64,000 nucleotides of DNA, from positions 1,426,001 to 1,490,000 of the forward strand of contig NZ_CP009498.1 of NCBI RefSeq assembly GCF_001027545.1, written 5' to 3'. Both the position numbers and the translations under genes were made by a program. Numbering within the stretch: the first letter of the stretch is position 1; each line of letters starts with the position of its first letter. The notes under the pieces were generated by a model, which worked only from the letters and a program-made list of their open reading frames with translations, searched no databases and was not told the origin of the DNA. This stretch comes from Endomicrobium proavitum (GTDB lineage: Bacteria; Elusimicrobiota; Endomicrobiia; Endomicrobiales; Endomicrobiaceae). Shown here one piece after another: positions 1 through 9,479 of the stretch.

Positions 1-1
1 C

Positions 2-2488
2 AACGGGTTCTATATAACGGACGATTTGGATCAAGGTAAAAATTACGTAATAACCCCGGTTGCCAACAGATTTATGTTTGTTCCCGAAAAAGATACGTTT
101 ACAGCAACAACCTTAAACAGAGTTACAAACTTTACCGGTTTTGCTTTAAGCTTTGCCACGGGAACGCTTAAAAACGTTGCGAATAATTCAAATGTAAATG
201 TTTCCGTCAGAGTTTATGATGTCTCGGCAAATTCTGCCACAATTATAAATAACGCAAACGGTTTTTACAGCGCGCGCGTTATTGAAGGCAGAAACTATAT
301 AATTACTCCGGACAACGAATTTTACGAATGGACTCCGGCAAGCTGGACGTTTACCGCAGGAGCAACTGACAAAATTCAAAATTTTGTCGGCGCTAAAAAA
401 ACTGCAGTAACGGGAACGATAAAAAATAATATCGGCGCAACAAATATAAACGCAAACATTTATATTTATGACGGAACCGCAACTACTACAAAAACCGTTA
501 CCGGCTCTTACAGCGCAGGGCTTGTTTTCGGTAAAACTTACACGTTAACGCCGAAGGCGGACAGATTTATTTTTGTTCCCGCAAGCTGGACGTTTACCGC
601 CGACAGCAGCGATAAAGTGCAAAATTTTACAGGCAAAGCGATAAGCTGGACAAGCGGAACCGTCCGCAATAATAAGGATAATTCCAACGTTAACGCAACT
701 GTTTACATTTGGGACGTTCTTGCAAACTCTACCGCGGCGGTTATAAACGCAAACGGTTTTTATTCAAGCGGTTATTTAATTGAAGGTCAAAATTATGTGA
801 TAACGCCGACGGCGGCAAACTTTATATTTGTTCCCGCGGCGTCAACGTTTACGGCTACAAGCGCCGACGCGCTTAAAAACTTTACAGGTTTTGCGCTTTC
901 CAAATCAAGCGGAACTATAAAAAATAATACCGGCGGCGCAAACGTGAGCGCTACGGTTTATATTTATGACGTTCTTGCAAACTCTACGGCAACAAAATCC
1001 GCCAACGGGTTCTACGCTACCGACGATTTAATTGAAGGCAGAAATTACGTGATAACTCCCGTTGCAAACAGATTTGTGTTTGTTCCGCAGCGCGATACGT
1101 TTACCGCCGCATCGGTAAACAGAGAATTAAATTTTACCGGTTACGCCACAAGCATTTTAAGCGGAACGGTTAAAGGCGCCGTAAGAACAAATCAAAATAT
1201 TGCCGGACAAATGCGCGTGTATGACAACTTTACAAACTCTACAAACGTTTACGCCTTTGACGGACGCTATGAAGTTAACACGGTTGAAGGGTATAAATAC
1301 GAGCTTGCGCCTTTTGGCAGCAGAGTTTTATTTACAACCGCCGCGGGCGTATTTAACGCTTCAACTTTTGCTTATACTGCGACAAGTCAGGACAAGCGTC
1401 AGGATTTTGTTGCTTACGCTTTAACAAAAGCAAGCGCGACAATTTTAAATAATATCGGAAATACCGCGGCATGGGCGGACGTTTATCTCTACGACGCCGC
1501 GGCAAATTCTACGCTTACATGGACGCATAACACCGGCGGCGCAAACGAAACTCAAGATTTAATTGAAGGCAGAAATTACGTTATATCGGTTGTTCCTTAT
1601 ACTGGCGGAATGACTCCGGTAAATCAGAGAAACTTTATATTCAAACCGTCAAGCGTGGCGTTTACCGCCGCAACTGCCGATAGGTTTGACGCAATTAAAG
1701 CTTACAGATTTACTTATATCAGCGCTACGGTAACAAACGTTCAGTATGCCACCGCGGTTGTAAGCGGAATGATGCATATAACCGATTCGTTCTTTGGAGA
1801 TCAGCACATTGCGTTTGCAAGCACGCACACTTATGTAATTGTTGAAGGCATGAGCTACGCGTTTGCGCCGGAAGCGGCAAGCCATGTTATTGACGCGTAT
1901 TCGTTTACGGTAAATTCCGTTGACAGCGTTCTGGATCATGTCTTTATGGCGTATCCTTCTTACGCGATAGGCGGACAAATTACTTTTTCAAACGGTTCCC
2001 CTGCGGCGGGAATAGAAGTTGATATATACAATGTTGTCGCCGGAAGCACCAACACTGTTGTAACCGGTTCCAACGGAACGTATTCTTTCAACGGCGTTTA
2101 TAATTCAAGCTATACGGTTACTGCGCGTTCCGGAGTTTATAAATTTAACGTGCAGGGTTACGATACGGGCGCGTTAGTTATGCCTCAGCCTAATTTAAAT
2201 TTTACCGTTGCAGCCGAAGATACAAAAATTGTGGCATATCCTAATCCGTATAAACCGTTCAAACACACAAACGGCGGAATAAAATTTACAAATGTAAAAC
2301 AAGGCGCTAAAATAAAAGTTTATAACATAGCTATGGAAAAAGTTTTTGAAGATACGGTAATGTCCGACGGGCAGTATTTGTGGAATGTTATAAACAATTA
2401 CGGCAACGATATAGGCTCAGGTATTTACATATACCATATAGATGTTGACGGTAAAATCTCTAAAGGCAAGATTGCCATTGAGCGATGA
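2..2488 (+). CDS. Repetitive cell-surface protein, 5' end missing
   Basis: The frame is open from base 2, so the start lies upstream of the window; 828 codons are visible. Most of the protein consists of degenerate repeats of about 85-90 residues with the pattern GT(I/L/V)KNN...VYIYD...NGFY...IEGRNYVITP...FVP...FTA...NFTG. This is followed by one carboxypeptidase-regulatory-like beta sandwich (GGQITFSNGSPAAGIEVDIYN, about residue 655) and a C-terminal domain with YPNPYKP and GSGIYIYHIDVDGK. That last domain resembles FlgD-Ig-like C-terminal domains of large secreted proteins in Elusimicrobiota and FCB bacteria, where related domains act as sorting or anchoring signals. The role is probably as a surface adhesin or structural repeat protein; no enzyme motif is visible. 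Near-identical repeat segments make copy-number change by recombination plausible. Confidence 0.85.
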   Translation, partial: NGFYITDDLDQGKNYVITPVANRFMFVPEKDTFTATTLNRVTNFTGFALSFATGTLKNVANNSNVNVSVRVYDVSANSATIINNANGFYSARVIEGRNYIITPDNEFYEWTPASWTFTAGATDKIQNFVGAKKTAVTGTIKNNIGATNINANIYIYDGTATTTKTVTGSYSAGLVFGKTYTLTPKADRFIFVPASWTFTADSSDKVQNFTGKAISWTSGTVRNNKDNSNVNATVYIWDVLANSTAAVINANGFYSSGYLIEGQNYVITPTAANFIFVPAASTFTATSADALKNFTGFALSKSSGTIKNNTGGANVSATVYIYDVLANSTATKSANGFYATDDLIEGRNYVITPVANRFVFVPQRDTFTAASVNRELNFTGYATSILSGTVKGAVRTNQNIAGQMRVYDNFTNSTNVYAFDGRYEVNTVEGYKYELAPFGSRVLFTTAAGVFNASTFAYTATSQDKRQDFVAYALTKASATILNNIGNTAAWADVYLYDAAANSTLTWTHNTGGANETQDLIEGRNYVISVVPYTGGMTPVNQRNFIFKPSSVAFTAATADRFDAIKAYRFTYISATVTNVQYATAVVSGMMHITDSFFGDQHIAFASTHTYVIVEGMSYAFAPEAASHVIDAYSFTVNSVDSVLDHVFMAYPSYAIGGQITFSNGSPAAGIEVDIYNVVAGSTNTVVTGSNGTYSFNGVYNSSYTVTARSGVYKFNVQGYDTGALVMPQPNLNFTVAAEDTKIVAYPNPYKPFKHTNGGIKFTNVKQGAKIKVYNIAMEKVFEDTVMSDGQYLWNVINNYGNDIGSGIYIYHIDVDGKISKGKIAIER

Positions 2489-2797
2489 TGATAAATAGAC
2501 AATAGGAAGATAAGTAACGGCAAGTTGTTAAAGTAGAAAGTAGGAAGGAGTAAGGAGCAAGTGTTGTCAATTCCCCTTTTGCAAAAGGGGGTGAGTGTGC
2601 GACGAATAAGGAGCACGAGCCACGAACGGGCGCTTGTAAGTAAGATGTTAATCCAAAAACGAGCCTGCCCCGTAAGGTTGTAATACGGGGTGAGCGCACC
2701 GGAGGCCGATAGGGCGGGGTATTTGTTGTTGACGTTGACTGGTATTTGCCGTTACTTACCCTCCCACCCTCCTACCTTCTCATCATCTGCCGTTGTG
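2489..2797. repeat. Intergenic repeat mosaic (palindromic element with nested insert)
   Basis: This 309-base gap has no credible gene. It holds a purine-rich tract (2528-2560, also seen at 7550-7583), then the perfect palindrome CCCCTTTTGCAAAAGGGG (2573-2590). A right-hand end at 2713-2736 is shared with the element at 51860-51914. Between the two ends lies an extra block of about 110 bases (2597-2705). Its first 23 bases are identical to 30603-30625 and its last 15 bases match 30646-30660 with one mismatch. Inside it CCCCGTA...TACGGGG forms a hairpin. The arrangement looks like one repeat inserted into another. Confidence 0.7.
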
Positions 2798-3727
2798 TCA
2801 TCTGGCTACAAGCCACGAAATTGCCGGCATAGATATAAACGATAACGCCGTTGTAAGCACTATCGCAAGAGCGGCAAGTTTGTGGTCTAATTTAAATTGC
2901 GAAGCTATTACAAGAGTTACAACCATCGTGGGCATTGCCGCTTCCATTACGGAAGCTTTTAAAGGCAGCCCCTGCATTCCCAAAAAATAAGATATTGCAA
3001 AAGCCGCAAGAGGCGCAATTAAAAGCTTTAACGCTACGGCGGGCAAAGCAAGTATTGTGTGTTTTAAGTTAGGCGCGGTCAGCGCAAGACCAACGCTGAA
3101 AATCATAAGCGGAACAATAGGCATAGACATTAAATCTAAAGTTTTTATTAAAAATGACGGAAGCGCAAGTCCTGAAAAATTAAACGCAAAACCCGCTATT
3201 AACGCCCATATCGGCGGAAGCTGCGCTAAAATTTTAAAACTTTCTTTTACGGTAAGTCTGCGTCCGCGCCCGTAAGAAGATGCAACGGCTGCGCCGACAA
3301 TCCATAAAAGCGGCGTTGTTGCAAGCAAATCGTAAAGCAAAACGTATTGCGCCGCATCCTGCCCGTAAAGCCCGCTTAAAACAGGAAGCCCCAAAAAAGT
3401 AACGTTTCCGAAAGTGCCCGCTAAAATTAAAACGGCTTTTTCGGTTTTTGTAATATGCGTCCATTTTTCTACAAGCGCGTAAATAAGAAACGCAATTAAA
3501 AGAGAAATAAAAATTGTCCCTATAGCGCTTAACGGAAGCAGCAAGGTGTTTTTGTCTATGGGCGATGAAGCTATAACTTTAAAACAAAGCGCCGGAAGAA
3601 AAAAGCGTATAACCGTAGTGTTAATAACATGCCGCGCCGCATCCGCTTCAATGTTGCCCGGTTTTTTCCACTGAAAAAATACGCCGCCGGCAATAATTAT
3701 AAAAAATGCAATTAAATTTTCAGCCAT
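2798..3727 (-). CDS. AEC-family (auxin efflux carrier-like) transporter
   Basis: A 309-residue integral membrane protein of the Mem_trans/AEC family. There are about ten hydrophobic segments spread over the whole length, starting MAENLIAFFIIIAGGVFFQW. Conserved family features include the N-terminal half ending near LFLGLPVLSGLYG-type residues (FLGLPVLSGLYGQDAAQYVLLYDL) and the second half with MIFSVGLAL. AEC proteins export or exchange small organic anions such as malate or amino acids in the inner membrane; the substrate cannot be read from the sequence. It lies downstream of guaB on the same strand, separated by a hairpin, so it may be expressed by partial read-through. Confidence 0.85.
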   Translation of the reverse strand: MAENLIAFFIIIAGGVFFQWKKPGNIEADAARHVINTTVIRFFLPALCFKVIASSPIDKNTLLLPLSAIGTIFISLLIAFLIYALVEKWTHITKTEKAVLILAGTFGNVTFLGLPVLSGLYGQDAAQYVLLYDLLATTPLLWIVGAAVASSYGRGRRLTVKESFKILAQLPPIWALIAGFAFNFSGLALPSFLIKTLDLMSMPIVPLMIFSVGLALTAPNLKHTILALPAVALKLLIAPLAAFAISYFLGMQGLPLKASVMEAAMPTMVVTLVIASQFKLDHKLAALAIVLTTALSFISMPAISWLVAR

Positions 3728-3750
3728 AATATTTTACGCGCCTTTTAAAA

Positions 3751-3807
3751 ATTTTGCCCCCGCTTATATGTATCTCAAAAAGAGATAAATTCAAGAAGGG
3801 GCAAAAT
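3751..3807 (-). terminator. Hairpin after guaB, probable terminator or attenuator
   Basis: A 10-bp stem pairs ATTTTGCCCC (3751-3760) with GGGGCAAAAT (3798-3807). Read on the minus strand it follows the guaB stop codon and is followed by four T. The loop is long (37 bases), so strength is uncertain. The AEC transporter begins only 24 bases beyond it. Confidence 0.5.
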
Positions 3808-3837
3808 TATTTTTAAATTTTTATCCGTTAAATATTT

Positions 3838-5403
<1,566 letters not shown>

Positions 5404-5409
5404 TCTAAA

Positions 5410-5424
5410 TTGTAATGATTACAA
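5410..5424. promoter_or_regulatory. Per-box-like operator overlapping the perR-like start codon
   Basis: The 7-1-7 inverted repeat TTGTAATGATTACAA matches the known Per box (TTATAATNATTATAA) at 12 of its 14 defined positions. The ATG start codon is inside it and it sits over the predicted transcription start. Binding there would block initiation, consistent with autoregulation. The site is read directly; its function is inferred. Confidence 0.7.
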
Positions 5425-5837
5425 ATAAGCTTTCTTCATCAGGGCTCAAACAAACTTTTGCGCGTAAGGTGATTTTGGAATTTTTAGAAAAAACCAAAAC
5501 TCACCCCACGGCGGATATGATTTATGCTCAAACCGTAAAAATTATTCCCACTGTGTCGCGCACTACCGTTTACAATACCGTTAAAGTTCTTGCCAAAGAA
5601 GGCATCATTGACCGCGTTCTTACCAAAAAAGGCGAAATGCGCTTTGACGCCTGCAAAGAGCCGCACATACATTTTGCCTGCAATAAATGCGGTAAAGTTT
5701 TTGACATAAAAAATTGTTCCTGCGCAAAACTTGGCAAAGAGGTTGACGGGCACAAAGTTTCCGGACTTTTTATTTGTTACAGCGGAATATGTCAATCTTG
5801 CGGTAAAAAAGGTATAATTAAAAAGCGCAGAAGTTAA
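5415..5837 (+). CDS. perR: Fur-family peroxide-type regulator (PerR-like)
   Basis: 140-residue Fur-family repressor. The N-terminal winged helix includes SRTTVYNTVKVLAKEGII (residues 48-65). The C-terminal metal domain has H84-x-H86 and two CxxC pairs, C89/C92 and C126/C129, that form the structural zinc site. Regulatory-metal ligands expected for PerR are present (H30, D78, H84, H86, and D97 where PerR has Asp and Fur has Glu). Peroxide oxidation of a metal-bound histidine releases such proteins from DNA. It heads a run of oxygen-defence genes and overlaps a Per-box-like site, which supports PerR over Fur or Zur. No second Per box was found upstream of the later genes. Confidence 0.85.
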   Translation: MITNKLSSSGLKQTFARKVILEFLEKTKTHPTADMIYAQTVKIIPTVSRTTVYNTVKVLAKEGIIDRVLTKKGEMRFDACKEPHIHFACNKCGKVFDIKNCSCAKLGKEVDGHKVSGLFICYSGICQSCGKKGIIKKRRS

Positions 5838-5865
5838 CGCAAACTTATAAAAATCGGGGGAATTT

Positions 5866-6024
5866 ATGGAAAAATGGAAATGCACAGTATGCGGACATAT
5901 TTACGATCCGTCTGTCGGCGACCCGGATTTGGGCGTTGCGGCAGGCACGCCGTTTGAAAAGCTCCCCGAAGATTGGGTTTGCCCGGTGTGCGGAGTTGGC
6001 AAAGACTCCTTTGAAAAAATCTAA
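5866..6024 (+). CDS. Rubredoxin
   Basis: A 52-residue rubredoxin with both knuckles intact: CTVCGHIYD near the N-terminus and CPVCG near the C-terminus, plus the usual [20 protein letters not shown] core. The four cysteines bind one iron. Rubredoxin passes electrons to superoxide reductase, rubrerythrin and flavodiiron proteins, all of which follow in this cluster. GGGGGAATTT supplies a ribosome-binding site. It starts 28 bases after the perR-like gene and probably shares its transcript. Confidence 0.97.
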   Translation: MEKWKCTVCGHIYDPSVGDPDLGVAAGTPFEKLPEDWVCPVCGVGKDSFEKI

Positions 6025-6230
6025 ATTGCTTCGTCTTTTGAGTTTATACTGCGTCAGAGGTTCGGTCATTTACGTTCGTAAACTTTCCTCACCTCTTCCT
6101 TGTCTAAACTCAAAATACTTCGCAATTATTACGGTGTCTTTTGGATTTATGCTGCGTTGCACGCCTCCTCACGTGCCTTAGCACGCTTCGTCGGTGTGCG
6201 CCTTGCCTAAATCCAAAATACTTCGCAATT
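6024..6230. repeat. Two tandem long-hairpin elements with compensatory changes
   Basis: Copy A (6024-6127) has the outer pair AATTGC/GCAATT, then TTTTGAGTTTA (6036-6046) with TAAACTCAAAA (6105-6115), and an apical TTTAC/GTAAA hairpin. Copy B (6139-6230) has TTTTGGATTTA (6139-6149) with TAAATCCAAAA (6208-6218) and an apical CGTGC-CTTA-GCACG hairpin. Both end in the same TACTTCGCAATT. Two base pairs in the main stem differ between copies but pairing is kept. They lie between rubredoxin and the iscS-like gene and could act as terminator, RNA-stability element or dispersed repeat. Confidence 0.75.
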
Positions 6231-6297
6231 TGCTGCTGGTGGCTTTAATTTTTTTATTTAAACTCTTCACTTCACTTTGTCGTTATAAAGGTTTTTT

Positions 6298-7548
6298 ATG
6301 AAACAAATCTATTTGGACAATCAGTCAAATACTAAAATTGACGATCGCGTTTTTGAGGCGATGAAACCGTATTTTTTGGAGTTTTACGGCAACCCTCAAA
6401 GCATTTATTCTTTGGGCGCGGTTTCAAAAGATGCGCTTGAAGACGCTCGCGGCAAAGTTGCGGAGCTTATAAATGCCGATACCAATGAAATTATTTTTAC
6501 TTCATGCGGCACGGAGTCAAATAATCTTGCGTTAAAAGGTATAGCAAACGCTTTGAAACTTTCGGGCAAGCATATAATAGTGTCGCAAATAGAACATTTT
6601 TCCGTATTAAATTCCGTGAAGAAACTTGAAAAAGAAGGTTTTGAAGCAACGTATCTTCCGGTTGACAATAAAGGAAACGTTCTTGCGGAAGATTTGCAAA
6701 AAGCTTTAAGGCCCGACACAATTCTTGTGTCAATACAGCTTGCAAATACCGAAGTCGGAACAATTCAAAATATAAAAGAGTTGGCGCAGCTAACCAAGCA
6801 AAACAGTAAAGCCGTTTTTCATACGGACGCCGTTGCGGCGGCGGGAGTAATTCCCGTTGACGTTAAAGATTTGGGCGTTGACGCGTTAAGTTTTTCTTCG
6901 TCGGTAATTTACGGGCCAAAAGGCGCGGCGGCGCTGTATATTAAAAAAGGAGCAAAAATTATCCCGCAGCTTGACGGCGGAGTTCAGGAATTTTCAAAAC
7001 GCGCGGGCACGGAAAATATTCCTGCAATTGCAGGTTTTGCAAAAGCCTGCGAAATAGCAAAAGCGGAACTCGCAAAAAATAAAACGCATCTTGAAACGTT
7101 AAGAAATAAACTTATAAAAGGTTTGCAGGAAAAAATAGAAAACATATATTTAAACGGAGCTGCAGCCGGCGAAAATCGTCTTGCGGGAAACGTGAATTTT
7201 TCGGTAGAGTTTGTGGAGGGCGAGTCTTTGTTTTTACTTCTTGACGCAAAAGGCATAATGGCGGCTTCGGGGTCCGCGTGCGCCAATAAAAATTTAAAAC
7301 TCTCGCATGTTTTAAATGCCATGAACGTTGACGTTGCCGTAGGTCAAGGCTCAATTTTATTTACGCTTTCAAAATATAATACTCAAGGCGAGATAGATTA
7401 TGTTTTGGAAGAATTCCCGAAAATAGTGCAAAGATTAAGAGATATGTCGCCGTTATATTCTCATTTTGTAAAAACCGGAGAAAGAAAAAAAGCCGGTCCC
7501 GGAACGGATTTTGACCACGACCATGATCACTGCGATATAGAAGAGTAG
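6298..7548 (+). CDS. IscS/NifS-like protein lacking the PLP-binding lysine
   Basis: 416 residues, fold-type I aminotransferase of the cysteine desulfurase family (YLDNQSNTKID, TSCGTESNN, SQIEH100, HTDAV, RAGTENIPAIAGF, active-loop cysteine C328 in SGSACAN). The expected SFSAHKIYGPKG reads SFSSSVIYGPKG (residues 198-209), so the lysine that forms the Schiff base with PLP is Val203 and the preceding His is Ser. Other PLP contacts also differ: the usual Gln after HTDAV is Ala180 and NNATT is NQSNT. The protein ends in a metal-binding-like tail, DFDHDHDHCDIEE. It precedes IscU by 78 bases. A normal desulfurase role is unlikely; a scaffold or partner for IscU is possible, as for the lysine-less IscS of Archaeoglobus fulgidus. 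Confidence 0.85.
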   Translation: MKQIYLDNQSNTKIDDRVFEAMKPYFLEFYGNPQSIYSLGAVSKDALEDARGKVAELINADTNEIIFTSCGTESNNLALKGIANALKLSGKHIIVSQIEHFSVLNSVKKLEKEGFEATYLPVDNKGNVLAEDLQKALRPDTILVSIQLANTEVGTIQNIKELAQLTKQNSKAVFHTDAVAAAGVIPVDVKDLGVDALSFSSSVIYGPKGAAALYIKKGAKIIPQLDGGVQEFSKRAGTENIPAIAGFAKACEIAKAELAKNKTHLETLRNKLIKGLQEKIENIYLNGAAAGENRLAGNVNFSVEFVEGESLFLLLDAKGIMAASGSACANKNLKLSHVLNAMNVDVAVGQGSILFTLSKYNTQGEIDYVLEEFPKIVQRLRDMSPLYSHFVKTGERKKAGPGTDFDHDHDHCDIEE

Positions 7549-7626
7549 TTAAAAAGTAGCAAGTAGGAAGGAGCAAGGAGCAAGTTTAAAATTTTTATTC
7601 TAATTGCTAATTATAAAGGAGTAAGT

Positions 7627-8004
7627 ATGCCGTTTTATTCTGAAAAAGTTATGGATCATTTCGCTAATCCCAGAAACGTGGGCGAAATAAAAGACGCCGA
7701 CGGAGTTGGCGAAGTAGGCAACCCGGTTTGCGGAGATATGATGACGTTTTACGTAAAAATTAAAGACAATAAACTTGAAGACGTGAAGTTTAAAACTTTC
7801 GGCTGCGGCGCGGCTATTGCCGTGTCTTCAATGGTTTCGGAAATGGCAATAGGCAAAACCGTCCAAGAAGCTTTAAAGATTACAAACGCCGACGTTGCCG
7901 CGGAGCTTGGCGGACTTCCTCCAAACAAAATGCACTGTTCTAATTTGGGCGCGGATGCGCTTCACAAAGCTATAGAAGATTACGAGAAAAAACATGGGAA
8001 ATAA
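7627..8004 (+). CDS. iscU: Fe-S cluster assembly scaffold IscU
   Basis: 125-residue IscU-type scaffold on which Fe-S clusters are built before transfer to apoproteins. The three cluster cysteines are present in GNPVCGD, FGCGAAIA and KMHCSNL, and the conserved Asp of CGD is intact. LPPNK matches the LPPVK chaperone-recognition motif. A strong ribosome-binding site (AAAGGAG) precedes the ATG. It is paired with the unusual IscS-like gene and overlaps the next small gene by 11 bases, indicating translational coupling. Confidence 0.96.
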   Translation: MPFYSEKVMDHFANPRNVGEIKDADGVGEVGNPVCGDMMTFYVKIKDNKLEDVKFKTFGCGAAIAVSSMVSEMAIGKTVQEALKITNADVAAELGGLPPNKMHCSNLGADALHKAIEDYEKKHGK

Positions 8005-8185
8005 AAACTGCTCATGCCCGCATTGTTCAAGCGAGCTTAAAAACGGATGTTTCAGCCCGAAATTTTGTAAGCCTTGCGGCGTTAAAAGTAATGTAAAAAT
8101 ATGTCCGGACTGCCAAGCCGAATATTTGGCCGAATACGACAAATGTCCGTCGTGCGCGGCTGCAAAATTAAAAAATAAGGAATAA
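7994..8185 (+). CDS. Small ten-cysteine protein (double zinc-ribbon-like)
   Basis: 63 residues with ten cysteines: C6, C8, C11, C19, C25, C28, C37, C40, C51 and C54. Four are CxxC pairs, consistent with two zinc-ribbon or rubredoxin-like knuckles; the family is not recognised. The ATG lies inside the last codons of iscU, and the stop is three bases before the flavodiiron gene, so it is embedded in the operon. Possible roles are metal or sulfur delivery to IscU or a small electron carrier; this is inference from context only. Confidence 0.75.
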   Translation: MGNKNCSCPHCSSELKNGCFSPKFCKPCGVKSNVKICPDCQAEYLAEYDKCPSCAAAKLKNKE

Positions 8186-8188
8186 AAT

Positions 8189-9379
8189 ATGAGCGCGCGC
8201 ATAATTAAAGAAAACGTTTATTCGGTAGGCGCAATAGATTGGGATGAAAGACATTTTCACGGTTATACCTACGTTACAAAAAGAGGCGTAACATATAATT
8301 CTTATCTTATTATGGACGAAAAAATAACTTTAATAGATACTGTCCGCGACGGCTTTCAAAAAGAGTGGCTGGGTAACATCAAAGCCGTAACAGACCCTTC
8401 AAAAATAGAAGTTGTAATTATAAATCATATAGAGCCTGACCATTCCGGAGGCTTTCCCGAAATTGTTAAACTCTGCCCGAACGCGCAATTTTACGGCACG
8501 GAAAAAGCAAGGGCGGGTCTTTTAAAATATTACGGCGTGCAGGCAAAAAATTGGACCAGCGTAAAGTCCGGGGCAAGCGTAAATATCGGAAAAAGAACTT
8601 TAGATTTTATAGACGCTGCAATGCTTCACTGGCCGGACAATATGTTTACGTATTCGGCGTATGATAAAATTTTGTTTTCCAACGACGGTTTCGGTCAGCA
8701 TTACGCAACCGATAAAGTTTTTGACGACGAAGTAGATTACGCGGCTTTTATGGACGAACTGCAAAAATATTACGCAAATATTTTATGGCCGTTCAGTCAG
8801 GTTCTTGCGGCAAAACTTGCGGCTATCGCAAAATTAAATTTACAGATAGAACTTATAGCGCCAAGTCACGGGCTTGTGTTAAGAAAATATATTCCGGAAG
8901 TTATGGAAAAATATCTTTTCTGGTCTAAAAATTCTACGGTAAATAAAATAGCCGTAGTTTTTGAAACCATGTGGAAATCAACCGAAGCTATGGCAAAAAA
9001 AATTGTGGAAGGCATAGCGTCCGAAGGCGTTGACGCGGTATTGTTTGACGTTACAAAAACAGACAGAACGGATATTGCGGCGTATATGCTTGACGCAAAA
9101 GGTTTCATTTTCGGCTCTTCAACGCACGACGGCGAAATGCTTCCCGTTATAGCCGGTTTCTTGCATTTTTTGAAAGGTTCTAAAGCAAAAAATCGTAAAG
9201 CGTTTGCTTTTGGTTCTTACGGCTGGAGCGGCGAAGCCGTGCAGGATATACAGGACACCGTAGGAAATATCGCGGAGTTTGGCGAACCTGTAAAAGTTGT
9301 TTTTGCTTCAACGCAGGAAGAGCTGGACAAATGTTTCCAAGCCGGAAAAGAGTTTGCCAAAAAAATAAAAGCAACGTAA
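8189..9379 (+). CDS. fprA: Flavodiiron protein (FprA-type oxygen/NO reductase)
   Basis: 396 residues. The N-terminal metallo-beta-lactamase-like domain carries the diiron ligands H80-x-E82-x-D84-H85 (INHIEPDHSGG), the DAAMLHWPDNM and SNDGFGQHYA segments, and IAPSHG. The C-terminal flavodoxin domain (from about residue 250) has the FMN loop VFETMWKSTEAMA. Such proteins reduce O2 to water or NO to N2O with electrons from rubredoxin, in the cytoplasm of anaerobes. It starts three bases after the small Cys-rich gene and fits the oxygen-defence role of the cluster. Confidence 0.96.
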   Translation: MSARIIKENVYSVGAIDWDERHFHGYTYVTKRGVTYNSYLIMDEKITLIDTVRDGFQKEWLGNIKAVTDPSKIEVVIINHIEPDHSGGFPEIVKLCPNAQFYGTEKARAGLLKYYGVQAKNWTSVKSGASVNIGKRTLDFIDAAMLHWPDNMFTYSAYDKILFSNDGFGQHYATDKVFDDEVDYAAFMDELQKYYANILWPFSQVLAAKLAAIAKLNLQIELIAPSHGLVLRKYIPEVMEKYLFWSKNSTVNKIAVVFETMWKSTEAMAKKIVEGIASEGVDAVLFDVTKTDRTDIAAYMLDAKGFIFGSSTHDGEMLPVIAGFLHFLKGSKAKNRKAFAFGSYGWSGEAVQDIQDTVGNIAEFGEPVKVVFASTQEELDKCFQAGKEFAKKIKAT

Positions 9380-9479
9380 GAAGTGAAAAGTAAAAAGTGA
9401 AATAAATAAACCAAAGGTTTTGCCGTTAATTCCGCTTTACGCTTTTTGCTTTTAACTTTGCCGTTAAACGGGGGATTAA

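Noticed and set aside
1649-1978. 109-codon minus-strand frame inside the surface protein gene
   Set aside because: Shadow of the plus-strand coding pattern, with no ribosome-binding site or recognisable protein.
1-2488. CRISPR-like array in the repetitive first 2.5 kb
   Set aside because: The repeats are long, degenerate and in phase with one continuous reading frame; they are protein repeats.
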